Source: CAVSUZ01 sp963791885 | Lineage (GTDB): Bacteria > Pseudomonadota > Alphaproteobacteria > Acetobacterales > Acetobacteraceae | Direction of reading: 5' to 3' | Assembly (NCBI GenBank): GCA_963791885.1 | Contig: CAWBUL010000005.1 | Coordinates: 1,488,001 to 1,552,000, forward strand | Length of the DNA stretch: 64,000 nt | Shown: piece by piece, positions 17,431 to 26,623 of the stretch | Layout: each line of letters begins with the position of its first letter | Position numbering within the stretch: position 1 is the first letter of the stretch | Position numbers and translations under genes: made by a program | The notes under the pieces: model-generated | Databases searched by the model: none | The model's input: the letters and a program-made list of their open reading frames with translations, nothing else | What the model was told of the DNA's origin: nothing

Positions 17431-19764
17431 ATGTCCGATCCGAAAAGTAAGGTGGAAAAGCAGGAAGCTCTCCCGTTCCCGCCGACGCCATCGGCCAGTA
17501 TTGCCGGGCGTACCGATGCAGGAGTCGGTTTACCGGCAGCGGGTGCAGCCGCGCCGGCTGCCTACCGACGCGCCGAACATTCTGATCGTGCTGATCGACG
17601 ATGCAGGGCCGGCCCTTCCGACCACATTTGGCGGCGAGGTGCAGACACCGACGATGGACCGCATCGTCACGCAAGGGGTCGCGTACAACCGCTTCCACAC
17701 GACGGCGATGTGCTCGCCGAACTCGGGCGTCACTGCTGACCGGTCGCAATCATCACCGGGTCGGAAACGGGCAGATCGCGGAGCTGGCGAACGACTGGGA
17801 CGGCTATTCCGGCCTCATTCCCCGGAGCAGTGTACTGGTGGCCGAGGTGCTGAAGGATTACGGCTACGCGACGGGCGCCTGGGGCAAATGGCACAATACG
17901 CCGGCCGACGAGACCGGACCGACCGGACCGTTCGAGAACTGGCCGACAAATCTTGGTTTCGAATATTTCTACGGTTTTCTCGGCGGTGAGGCCTCGCAAT
18001 ACGAGCCGAACCTGGTGCGCAATACGACGTATGTCTCGCTGCCGAAAACCGTAGAGGAAGGCTACCACCTCAGCGAAGACCTGGCCGACGACGCGATCAG
18101 CTGGCTGCACAGGCACAAGGCCATGCAGCCGGAGAAGCCATTTTTCATGTATTGGGCGAGCGGCGCGATTCATGGCCCGCACCACGTCGCAAAGGAATGG
18201 GCGGACAAATATAAGGGTAAATTCGATGATGGCTGGGACGCGTACCGTGAGCGCGTCTTCCAGCGCGCCAAGGAGAAAGGCTGGATCCCAGTCGACGCAC
18301 AACTGACGACGCGGCACGAGACGATGCCGTCCTGGAACAGCATTCCCGAGGACGAGAAGCCGTTCCAGCGTCGCCTGATGGAAGTGGCAGTCTGGTTTCA
18401 CCGAACACGTGGATGTCCAGGTCGGCAGGGTCGTCGATGAGATCGACCGGCTCGGCTATGGCGACAACACGCTGATCCTTTACATCTGGGGCGACAATGG
18501 CTCTTCGGCGGAAGGCCAGGGTGGCACCATCAGCGAATTGCTGGCGCAAAATGGCATCCCCAGCACCATCAAGCAGCATATCTCAGCGCTTGAGGAACTC
18601 GGCGGCCTTGGCGAACTCGGCTCGCCCAGGACCGACCCGATGTACCATGCGGGATGGGCCTGGGCCGGTAGTACCCCATACAAGGGGACGAAGCTTCTGG
18701 CTTCGCATTTCGGCGGCACGCGCAACCCAATGGGCGTCCGGTGGCCCGCAAGGATCAAGCCCGACGCTACGCCGCGGCCGCAGTTTCACCACGTCAACGA
18801 TGTCGTTCCGACCATCTACGAGATCATTGGCATTACTCCGCCGCGCACGGTAAGCGGCGTCGAGCAGGACCCCATCGATGGTGTGAGTTTCGCCTATTCG
18901 TTTGGCGATCCGAGAGCCAAGGGCCAACTGCTCACGCAATATTTCGAGATCATGGGCAGTCGCGCCATCTATCATGACGACTGGATGGCGTGCGCCATCG
19001 GGCCGCGACTGCCGTGGGTTCCAGGGCTGCCGCCTGGCATCCGGGAGTGGACGCCGGACAAGGACGTTTGGGAGCTTTACAACCTGGAAGAGGACTGGAG
19101 CCAAGCCAACGACCTTGCGTCGGGAATGCCAGAAAAGCTGGCCCAGATGAAGGAAATTTTCCTGATCGAGGCGGCGAAGAACAAAGCGCTTCCGATTGGC
19201 GGCGGCCTTTGGATTCCGGTGCTTCACCCCGAGTTGCGCATTACGCCGCCCTATACTGAATGGACCTTTTCCGGCGACATGGTCCGCATACCGGAGTTCT
19301 GCGCCCCGGCGCTGGGCAACAAGCCCAACATCGTGACCATCGATGCCGTGATCCCCGCGAATGCCAACGGGGTGCTGTACAAACTGGGGGCGAATTCGGG
19401 CGGCCTAACTTGTTTCGTCGACGACGGCATTCTGTGCTTCGAATACAACCTGTTTATCATCCAGCGCACGAAGATCCGTGCTGCGGAAAGATTGCCGACC
19501 GGCAAAGTGAAGATTGAAGTTGAGACGCGCTATGTGGTGCCGAGGCCGGGCGGACCGCTGAAAGTGACCATGAAGGTGGACGGTAGGAGGGTTGCCGAGG
19601 GCACCGTGCCGATCAGCGCGCCGCTGCTGTTCACTGCCAACGACTGCCTCGACGTTGGTATAGCGTTGGGCTCGCCTGTGTCACTCGACTATTACGAGAA
19701 GGCACCCTTCAAGTTCGACGGTACGATCGAGCAGGTTCAAGTCAAATATCTGGCGTTGCCATAG
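17431..19764 (+). pseudogene. Arylsulfatase, three frameshifts
   Basis: Sulfatase-family hydrolase of about 775 aa. The start MSDPKSKVEKQEALPFPP follows GGAG. Frame changes occur near 17513 (then MQESVYRQRVQPRRLP, NILIVLIDDAGP), at 17720 inside the active-site motif (C-S-P then R-A-S-L-L-T-G-R once an extra A is removed; the Cys at 17711-17713 would be the formylglycine residue), and near 18390 (then VDVQVGRVVDEIDRLG, ILYIWGDNGSS). The last frame (18409-19764) carries the C-terminal lectin-like part. Every segment is otherwise well preserved, so either recent loss or consensus errors. Confidence 0.9.
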
Positions 19765-19797
19765 AGGTATATGGATTGAAGGCGGCGGCGGAGAAGG

Positions 19798-20997
19798 ATG
19801 GGCAACGGATTCATGCAACGCCGCGGTACGGCAGGCGGTCGGGACCTTCGTATTGCTCGCGGGCACGGGCGCGCACCGGCGTCCGTCCAGCGCGCTCGGC
19901 ATCGACGGGCGCTGCCTCTGATGCTTGTGTTTGCCGTCTTGCTGTTTGTGGGATCCCCCGGTCACACCCAGCCGGCTTCGGGGCGGTCGCCGCCCGAACT
20001 GCCCGCGCGCGAACTCGTGATCGCCACGAAGGAAGCGCCGTTTGCAATGAAAAACGCCGATGGCCAGTGGTACGGAATCAGCATCGAACTTTGGCGGCGG
20101 ATCGCGGACCAGCTTCATCTTCGCTATCGCTTTCAGGAGACGGACCTGAAGGACCTGATCGACGGAGTGGCCGCCGGCCAGTTCGACGCGGGCGTCGCCG
20201 CACTGACGATCTCGGCGCCACGCGAGTTGGTCGTGGACTTTTCGCAGCCATACTTCACAACCGGCCTCGGAATCGCGGTACCTACCGCGCGCGCCGGGTG
20301 GTGGCCGGTGGTGCGCAGCACCCTCTCGCTTGGCTTCATCCAGGTCGTGCTGGGGTTGGCCGGACTGCTCGCTTGCTCCGGGCTACTGATCTGGCTGTTC
20401 GAGCGACGTGGCAACCATCAGTTCGGCGGTGGACCGTTCAAGGGGATCGCCTCAGGCTTCTGGTGGGCGTCGGTGACAATGACCGGCGTCGGCTATGGTG
20501 ACAAGGTGCCGGCCACAGTTCCAGGCCGACTGCTGGCGATCGCCTGGATGTTCACCTCCGTCGTGGTAATTTCGACTTTCATCGCCGGTATCACCAGTGC
20601 GCTCACCACGAGCAAGTTGACTGGGCTGGTACAGAACCTGAGTGATCTCCGGTCGGTCCGGGTCGGAGAGGTGACAGGTACGACGACGACGGATTATCTG
20701 AGCGCACACCAGTTTCCGTTTGTCGGCTTTCCGAGCCCGGCCTCCGCCCTGCAGGCGTTGCAGAACGGCCGGATCGACGCCGTCGTCTATGACCGGCCAT
20801 TGCTGGCGTGGCTAATTAAGCAGAGGTTTGCTGAGACATTGCGGATGCTGCCGCTAACTTTCGATACTCAGGGTTATGGAATTGCCCTGCCGGTGGACAG
20901 CCAATTGCGCAGGGCGGTCGACCGTGCACTGCTCGAGGATGTTTACAGTGACTGGTGGCGACATCTCATATTCAGCTATCTTGGTGAAAGGATGTAG
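19798..20997 (+). CDS. GluR0-like ligand-gated potassium channel
   Basis: 399 aa with the architecture of prokaryotic ionotropic glutamate receptors. A hydrophobic leader (LPLMLVFAVLLFVG) comes first, then the first half of a periplasmic solute-binding domain (ELVIATKEAPFAMKNADG, FDAGVAALTISAPRELVVDFSQPY). The pore module is TM1 (SLGFIQVVLGLAGLLACSGLL), a P-loop with TMTGVGYGD matching a K+ selectivity filter, and TM2 (LLAIAWMFTSVVVISTFIAGITSAL). The second binding half follows (LQNGRIDAVVYDRPLL). The ligand-binding Arg candidate is in SAPREL. Start uncertain by up to 40 codons. It stands alone, 30 bp after the sulfatase. Confidence 0.88.
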   Translation: MGNGFMQRRGTAGGRDLRIARGHGRAPASVQRARHRRALPLMLVFAVLLFVGSPGHTQPASGRSPPELPARELVIATKEAPFAMKNADGQWYGISIELWRRIADQLHLRYRFQETDLKDLIDGVAAGQFDAGVAALTISAPRELVVDFSQPYFTTGLGIAVPTARAGWWPVVRSTLSLGFIQVVLGLAGLLACSGLLIWLFERRGNHQFGGGPFKGIASGFWWASVTMTGVGYGDKVPATVPGRLLAIAWMFTSVVVISTFIAGITSALTTSKLTGLVQNLSDLRSVRVGEVTGTTTTDYLSAHQFPFVGFPSPASALQALQNGRIDAVVYDRPLLAWLIKQRFAETLRMLPLTFDTQGYGIALPVDSQLRRAVDRALLEDVYSDWWRHLIFSYLGERM

Positions 20998-21617
20998 GGG
21001 TCAACCCGGTGAGGGGAGCATGACGATGTGTGTGGTGTTCATGCTGTCGATGTTCGGGGAGATCGGGCCAGACTGACCCCGTCAGTTCGGCACCCTCATT
21101 CAGGCCGGATACCATGGGATAAGGTATTCCTGCGAGTTGCGCGGCTTCCCGAACGATTATCGCGAGCCCGCTCCCCAACATCGTGCCTGTCGCGTCCCGA
21201 GCGTCTCTGTCGTCCGGCCCTGGCGGTGATGGCGCTCCCAAACTCTACCGGGCGCAATAGTCCCAGTAAGAACGGGCACTCAGGTCAGGCGCAGCGCATC
21301 AATGACGGCCAACCGACCCGAACCGATGGTATCCCCATCCGCCACGATCCAGCCTTTCAATTAGCGGTAGGGCGTCGTTGCCGCAACCGTCCTGCGTGTC
21401 GTGCGGCGCGCGACGCCGGCTCAGCAAACGTCCGAGCCGCGCAATGATTTTCGATAATTTCCAGGAGCATGTCGGCTTGTTGCGGTTGGACATTGCGACG
21501 GCGGACGTTCCGGTTCCGGCCAGACCACGCCTTATTTCGAATGTTGGTTTCTTGTGACATGCCGACCGGCAGCGGACCGGCAGAAACCTACCCGCAGCTG
21601 ACGCCGGTGCGCTAGAG
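20998..21617 (+). other. Stretch without a recognisable gene
   Basis: About 620 bp between the channel gene and the IS21 left end. Minus-strand frames near 21300-21560 have no recognisable motif. No target-site duplication pairs this edge with the right flank of the element. Confidence 0.4.
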
Positions 21618-21729
21618 TGTTGAGTTTCATCGAGAACTGACCCACCAGGTGGCAAATTTCCACTGAGAATTGACCCATGTTTTGACCTCGCCCCGGCTGT
21701 TTTCAGCGGGGTCCACGGGAGTGATAAGC

Positions 21730-23262
21730 ATGGAGTTACTGAGCGTGATCCGTCGCTGGGCGCTTCGAGACCAGCTTTCGATACGGGAGATCGCCCGCAG
21801 GACTGGGCTATCGCGGAACACCATCCGCAAATACTTGCGGGGCGACGTGGTGGAACCGGCCTTCAAGGTGCCGGAGCGGCCCAGCAAGCTGGACGCGTTC
21901 GCCGAGAAACTGTCGGCCTGGCTAAAGCTAGAGAGCGGCAGGCCGCGCAAGCAGAGGCGGACGATCAAGCGGTTGCATGCGGATCTGGCCGCCCTCGGGT
22001 TTGAAGGTTCATACGGCCGTGTTGCGGCGTTCGCCCGCACCTGGAAGGAGCATCGGCAGCGGGAGCAGCAGACGACCGGCCGCGGGGCCTTTGTTCCGCT
22101 GATTTTCCAGCCGGGCGAAGCTTTCCAGTTCGACTGGAGCGAGGAGTGGGCCGTTATCGGCGGCGAACGGACCAAGCTGCAAGCTGCGCACTTCAAGCTT
22201 TGCTACAGCCGCACCTTCATTGTCCGGGCCTATCCGCTGCAGACGCACGAGATGCTGTTCGACGCGCATCATCATGCGTTCCGGGTGCTTGGCGGCGTGC
22301 CGCGCCGCGGCATCTACGACAATATGAGAACGGCTGTTGACCAAGTTGGCGTCGGCAAGAAGCGCCAGGTCAATGCACGCTTTGCCGCGATGGCCAGCCA
22401 CTACCTTTTCGATGCTGACTTTTGCAATCCGGCCTCAGGCTGGGAGAAGGGTCAGATCGAGAAGAATGTCCAGGACGCGCGTCATCGGCTGTGGCAGACC
22501 ATGCCGCGTTTTGTGACGCTGGCTGACTTGAACGACTGGCTGGAACAACGCTGCCAAGCGCTATGGCGCGAGATTCCACACGGCAGCCAGCAAGGCTCGA
22601 TATTCGATGCGTGGCAAAGTGAAGTCGGATGCCTGATGGCCGTTGGCAGACCGTTCGATGGTTTTGTTGAATACGGCAAACGCGTTTCGCCCACCTGCCT
22701 CGTTCACTTTGATCGCAACCGCTACAGCGTGCCCGCGTCCTTCGCCAATCATCGCGTCAGCTTAAGGGTTTATCCAGGCCGCGTCGTTGTCGTTGCCGAA
22801 GGGCAAGTCATCTGCGAACACGCGCGGCTCATCGAGCGGTCGCATCATCTGCCCGGCCGCACCATCTATGATTGGCACCACTATCTCGCGGTGATCCAGC
22901 GCAAGCCGGGAGCTCTGCGTAATGGCGCGCCGTTCGCCGAATTGCCGGAAGCGTTCAAGCGGCTGCAACAGCACCTTCTCAAGCAGCCCGGAGGCGACCG
23001 GGAGATGGTGGAGATTCTTGCCCTCGTCCTGCACCATGGTGAAGATGCGGTGTTGTGTGCCGTCGAACTGGCGCTGAGTGATGGAGCGCCGACAAAGACG
23101 CACGTGCTGAACATGTTGCACCGGCTGATCGACGGCAAATCCACGGCCACAGCAATGATCGCGGCTCCGCAGGCCTTGGCCCTGGACCGGGAGCCACGTG
23201 CCGACGTCGAACGCTACGATGCCCTGCGCGAGAAGCTACAGGAGGCCCGCCATGCGTCATGA
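21730..23262 (+). CDS. istA: IS21-family transposase IstA (right copy)
   Basis: 510 aa, the same protein as encoded at 7098-8630. It has an N-terminal HTH, an integrase core with FDWSEEW, RGIYDN and KGQIEKN acidic motifs, and a C-terminal beta domain. Start ATG after GGGAG. Overlaps istB by 11 bases, so the two are translated together. Confidence 0.96.
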   Translation: MELLSVIRRWALRDQLSIREIARRTGLSRNTIRKYLRGDVVEPAFKVPERPSKLDAFAEKLSAWLKLESGRPRKQRRTIKRLHADLAALGFEGSYGRVAAFARTWKEHRQREQQTTGRGAFVPLIFQPGEAFQFDWSEEWAVIGGERTKLQAAHFKLCYSRTFIVRAYPLQTHEMLFDAHHHAFRVLGGVPRRGIYDNMRTAVDQVGVGKKRQVNARFAAMASHYLFDADFCNPASGWEKGQIEKNVQDARHRLWQTMPRFVTLADLNDWLEQRCQALWREIPHGSQQGSIFDAWQSEVGCLMAVGRPFDGFVEYGKRVSPTCLVHFDRNRYSVPASFANHRVSLRVYPGRVVVVAEGQVICEHARLIERSHHLPGRTIYDWHHYLAVIQRKPGALRNGAPFAELPEAFKRLQQHLLKQPGGDREMVEILALVLHHGEDAVLCAVELALSDGAPTKTHVLNMLHRLIDGKSTATAMIAAPQALALDREPRADVERYDALREKLQEARHAS

Positions 23263-24043
23263 TCCGGCCGGGGCGGCGATTGTCGTGATGCTGCGCGGCC
23301 TGAAGATGTTTGGCATGGCGCAAGCCGCGGGCGAGCTGATGGAGCAGGGCGCGCCAGCGTTCAATTCGGCCGTCCCCATTCTCTCACAGCTGCTCAAGGC
23401 GGAAACCGCCGAGCGCGAGGTTCGATCGGTTGCCTACCAGCTGAAGGCGGCGCGCTTCCCCGTCTACAAGGATCTGAGCGGTTTTGATTTTGCGTCCAGC
23501 GAAACCAATGAAGCCCTGGTGCGCCAGCTTTACCGGTGTGAGTTCATCGAAAACGCCGACAACGTGGTCCTCGTCGGCGGTCCGGGCACCGGCAAGACCC
23601 ACATCGCCACGGCGCTTGGCGTGCAGGCGGTTGAACACCATCGCAAAAAGGTTCGGTTCTTCGGGACCGTCGACCTGGTCAATGCGCTGGAGCAGGAGAA
23701 AACTCAGGGCCGATCGGGTCAGATCGCGGATCGGCTGATGCGGTGCGACCTCGTAATGCTCGATGAATTGGGCTATCTGCCGTTCAGCCCCTCCGGCGGC
23801 GCGCTGCTTTTCCACCTGCTGAGCAAGCTTTACGAACGGGCCTCTGTGGTCATCACCACGAACCTGAGCTTCAGCGAATGGGCTGACGTGTTCGGCGACG
23901 CTAAGATGACGACCGCCATGCTCGACCGCCTCACCCACCACTGCCACATCGTGGAAACCGGCAATGACAGCTTCCGCTTCAAAGCCAGCTCGGCCGCCAA
24001 CAAGGGCCGAAAGGAAAAGGCCAAGAACTTGACCCCGGTATGA
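23252..24043 (+). CDS. istB: IS21-family helper ATPase IstB
   Basis: 263 aa AAA+ (DnaC-like) protein that loads the IstA transposase on target DNA. Walker A is GGPGTGKTHIA; Walker B is DLVMLDELGYLPF, followed by the sensor-type segment SVVITTNLSFSEW and an arginine region near MLDRLTHHCHIVE. The start ATG lies inside the end of istA, behind AGGAGG. Complete here, truncated in the left copy. Confidence 0.96.
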   Translation: MRHDPAGAAIVVMLRGLKMFGMAQAAGELMEQGAPAFNSAVPILSQLLKAETAEREVRSVAYQLKAARFPVYKDLSGFDFASSETNEALVRQLYRCEFIENADNVVLVGGPGTGKTHIATALGVQAVEHHRKKVRFFGTVDLVNALEQEKTQGRSGQIADRLMRCDLVMLDELGYLPFSPSGGALLFHLLSKLYERASVVITTNLSFSEWADVFGDAKMTTAMLDRLTHHCHIVETGNDSFRFKASSAANKGRKEKAKNLTPV

Positions 24044-24117
24044 CCCGCAAACCATAAATTCACCCGGGTCAGTTCTCGGTGGAAAACCCGGGTCAGTTCT
24101 CAGCGAAAATCAACAGC

Positions 24118-24783
24118 TTAGGCACGCCGCAGCACGTTGCGCACCGTCGCCGCCTCCCAGGCGCTTCCTCGGGGCGTGCCGATGCCACGTGCGTTGAGCT
24201 CGGCGGCGATCGCCCGCAGCGTGGTCGCCCCACCGGCTTTGATCTGCTCGATGACCGGGCGGACGTTCTGCGCAAACCGATCCGCGGCATCGCCGATCGC
24301 CTGACGGCCCTTCGCCGCCGCCTCGGCCGGGTTCGTACGGTTGCCGAGGAGCGCGCCCTGCGCCTTCTTCGCTGCCAACGCCGCCTTCGTGCGCGCCGAA
24401 ATCACCGCCCGCTCCTTCTCAGCCAGCGCCGCGTAGAGGTGCAGCAGGAAGGGATCGCAGTCGGAGCCGAGCTCGGTGACGATGAACGGCACCTTCTGCG
24501 CCATCAGCCCCGAGATGAACGCCACGTCGCGGCTCAACCGATCAAGCTTGGCGACCACCACCGAGGCCTTCGCCTTCTTGGCCTTGGCGAGCGCCTCCCT
24601 CAGCACCGGTCGGCGGTCGAACGCGTCCGCACCCTTGCCGGTCTCAACCTCGACGTGCTCGGCGACGAGATCGAGACCCTCGGCTTCGACGAAGCGGGCA
24701 ATCGCCGCATGCTGAGCGTCGAGGCCCAGGCCGGAACGGCCCTGGCCGGTGGTCGAGACGCGCAGATAGGCGATGACTTTCAT
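24118..24783 (-). CDS. Serine recombinase (resolvase/invertase family)
   Basis: 221 aa. The N-terminal resolvase domain has MKVIAYLRVSTTGQ with the catalytic Ser10, then VVAKLDRLSRD (the conserved Arg pair) and AEKERAVISARTKAALA (E helix). The C-terminal HTH (ATTLRAIAAELNARGIGTPRG...WEAATVRNVLRRA) has the layout of Recombinase-type DNA-binding ends but is short. GGAGG precedes the ATG. Its stop codon lies 2 bp from the IS21 right end. Probably the recombinase of an earlier element. Confidence 0.9.
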   Translation of the reverse strand: MKVIAYLRVSTTGQGRSGLGLDAQHAAIARFVEAEGLDLVAEHVEVETGKGADAFDRRPVLREALAKAKKAKASVVVAKLDRLSRDVAFISGLMAQKVPFIVTELGSDCDPFLLHLYAALAEKERAVISARTKAALAAKKAQGALLGNRTNPAEAAAKGRQAIGDAADRFAQNVRPVIEQIKAGGATTLRAIAAELNARGIGTPRGSAWEAATVRNVLRRA

Positions 24784-24959
24784 GGCGTATGCCTCCGTGA
24801 AGAAGACATACGTTCATTTGCGTCCTTTACAAAGGCGAATCGCCATGCCGAGGCGGTATATCAGGACGGCCCCGTCACTGCCGGATGACAGGAATGACGG
24901 CAATGACGGGGGTATTGAACTGTGGGGGCGTCGGAGAGAGAAGGTATCAAGATCAGTAA

Positions 24960-25400
24960 TCAGTGCAGGACGTCGCCCTCGATCGTCACTTCGTTCGCCG
25001 TCAGTTTCTGCTCGTACTCCAACGCCCGTGCCTGCAACTCATCGTCGCTCAGCGTCGCCAGTTCGTGGGTCACCCGCACTTCACTCGAAGACAGCCTGGC
25101 GTTCGTGTAAGGCGCCAACATTCCTGCAGCGACCAATGCACCGGCGTAATCGCCCGAGCGGAAACGTTCGACCATAACAAAATAAATCACGCTCAGCGGA
25201 TGCATATCCTCAAGTTTTGTCTGCGGAATACCTGTCGCATCGAGCGTGCGCATCAGTAACTCAGTCACTGCCGCAGCAGGAAATGAAGGCGGATGTCGCG
25301 TACGGTGTTCGGCTTCTATCGCCGCACGTACAACTTCCGCCTTGTTCTGTGCTCCCGGTTTTCTACCGCCGTAGCGTGGATGTCCTTTTGGCGCTGCCAT
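24960..25400 (-). CDS. Phage terminase small subunit-like protein
   Basis: 146 aa. The N-terminus KGHPRYGGRKPGAQNK matches the K-G-x-x-x-x-G-G-R-x-x-G-x-x-N-K signature seen at the start of many phage small terminases and related DNA-binding proteins. The rest is helical (AAVTELLMRTLDATGI, LSVIYFVMVERFRSGDY). No large terminase follows, so it is either an isolated prophage remnant or a regulator. The palindrome/iteron cluster at 25479-25570 lies in its upstream region. Confidence 0.6.
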   Translation of the reverse strand: MAAPKGHPRYGGRKPGAQNKAEVVRAAIEAEHRTRHPPSFPAAAVTELLMRTLDATGIPQTKLEDMHPLSVIYFVMVERFRSGDYAGALVAAGMLAPYTNARLSSSEVRVTHELATLSDDELQARALEYEQKLTANEVTIEGDVLH

Positions 25401-25478
25401 GACCTCGGTAAACTAATACAACTTGCAGTTCAAACAAATCCAACCGCGAATTGCATACTCCCGCCTCAATCTGGAGGA

Positions 25479-25570
25479 AATACAAACATGCGTATATATT
25501 TGTATATACGCATGTTTGTATTAATTCTATACGCACATGTTTGTATGTCTTCCAGGCACGCATGTTTGCC
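25479..25570. repeat. 20-bp perfect palindrome plus two related half-sites (iteron cluster)
   Basis: Arms 25479-25498 (AATACAAACATGCGTATATA) and 25503-25522 are exact reverse complements around a TTTG loop. Two more copies of the half-site core ACGCATGTTTGTAT follow in the same orientation as the right arm: one with a 2-base insertion at about 25529-25546, one weaker at 25556-25570. The cluster is AT-rich in a GC-rich region and lies 80-170 bp upstream of the terminase-like gene. It looks like an operator or a centromere/origin iteron set. Confidence 0.85.
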
Positions 25571-25775
25571 TGTCTGTGAGATCCGGGCCCCTGCGGGGAA
25601 CCTTTCCCTCGCCGGGCGAGATTCGCTCCGATCAGGCTCCGACCGGTCGCCTGACGACCTCACCGCCGGTGATCGCCGTACGCCTTAGCGATGCTCGGTT
25701 CAGCCTGCCGTGACCTCTCTGTGACCCATTCGCTACCGGAAGGAAAAGAATATAGCGATAATCGCTTGATTTCAT

Positions 25776-25850
25776 TGGTGCCGGGTGAGGGACTTGAACC
25801 CCCGGCCTTCGGTTTACAAAACCGCTGCACTACCACTGTGCTAACCCGGC
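25776..25850 (-). tRNA. tRNA-Thr (TGT)
   Basis: 75 nt including an encoded CCA. The acceptor stem GCCGGGT/ACCCGGC is perfect. The D arm is GCAC...GTGC, the anticodon stem GCGGT/ACCGA has one outer G-A mismatch, the loop TTTGTAA gives anticodon TGT, and the T arm is GGGGG-TTCAAGT-CCCTC. The 5' 44 bases are repeated at 54198-54241, making this an attachment site. The tRNA's upstream promoter region therefore belongs to the inserted element if the island model holds. Confidence 0.95.
25807..25850. repeat. attL: 44-bp direct repeat within tRNA-Thr
   Basis: Identical over all 44 bases and in the same orientation as 54198-54241; flanks on both sides differ. The repeat covers the tRNA from its 5' end through the anticodon stem, so crossover in or near the anticodon loop is likely. 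The distance between copies is 28,391 bp. Confidence 0.85.
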
Positions 25851-26623
25851 AAGAAGCGAAGCAAAAGACCGGATACTTAGGTAAAGCGCCGGTTGCGGCC
25901 CCGCCGACGCTTCTATCAGACCTCTCACGGCTATTCCAGATGTTCACGGCTTTGCTGACCCATTGTCCCAGGAGTGTCCCACGCCCCGGGGTTTGCAGTC
26001 GCATCACTGCATCGCCGGCCGCAGCGCCCGTCCGCACCAGGTGCCAGGGGCTTCATGGCTTCATCGACCGGAGCAGTCGCAGCGTAAGGACGGCCCGCCT
26101 CTCTTCAGCTGCAATCCGCTCGATGATCGCTCCGGGGTGGTTATGATGCGCAACCCGTCGGGAGCGGCCAACCGCGTGGCACGGGGCTGTCAACGACGGT
26201 CCTGGGTGAGTCGTCTCCGGCCGAACAACGCGTCCGGCCTATCGGACCCAGCCGTGATCCGGACAGGTCGTCCACCCCGATCGTCGCGTCCCGGTCCGTT
26301 CGCCCTCCGGAGCGATCAGCGGTTCTCTGCGATGGATCAATCAACCTGACCACCGACCCCTCGGGGCCACCCGGGGGCGGGACTTGGCCAGGGGGGAGGG
26401 GGGTGGCCGCCCGTCGTTAGGTATGCCGTTCAGACGAGCAGCACTTGCCCAGGTTTCGTTCCCCCTCGGACCCCACGCATCGGGCAAGACGCCCTGGCGC
26501 TGTGTCTGCTGCGGATGGCTGACCTGGGACGCCTATCCGACGTAGTGCGCTATGCACATACGGTCGTGTTGCTGGTGAAAGGCGTCGCGACGATTGGGCT
26601 GCACGCCGGGCTGCCCGCTCTCC
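25851..26623 (+). other. Stretch without a recognisable gene
   Basis: About 770 bp at the proposed left end of the island, between tRNA-Thr and the carbonic anhydrase gene. Short frames only. The run around 26340-26410 is very rich in G and C (several G6 runs). Confidence 0.4.

Larger units (their letters stand above)
21618..24115 (+). mobile_element. Complete IS21-family insertion sequence, 2498 bp
   Basis: The left end TGTTGAGTTTCATCGAGAAC and right end (last bases CAGCGAAAATCAACA) are imperfect inverted repeats sharing GAGAACTGACCC. A second internal copy of the repeat is present at each side (GAGAATTGACCC at left, GGGTCAGTTCTCGG at right), as is typical of IS21 multiple terminal repeats. 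It carries istA and istB in overlap. The flanks (TAGAG left, GCTTA right) show no duplication, so its edges may have been rearranged. Its first 1716 bp match 6986-8701. Confidence 0.93.

Noticed and set aside
21618..24115. Composite transposon formed by the two IS21 copies
   Set aside because: The left copy lacks its right terminal repeat and no outer target duplication is visible; direct-repeat structure is certain but transposition as a unit is not supported.
25401..25600. Palindrome and repeats considered as a CRISPR array
   Set aside because: The units are only about 14-20 bp, spacing is irregular and there are no unique spacers of constant length; no cas genes in the window.
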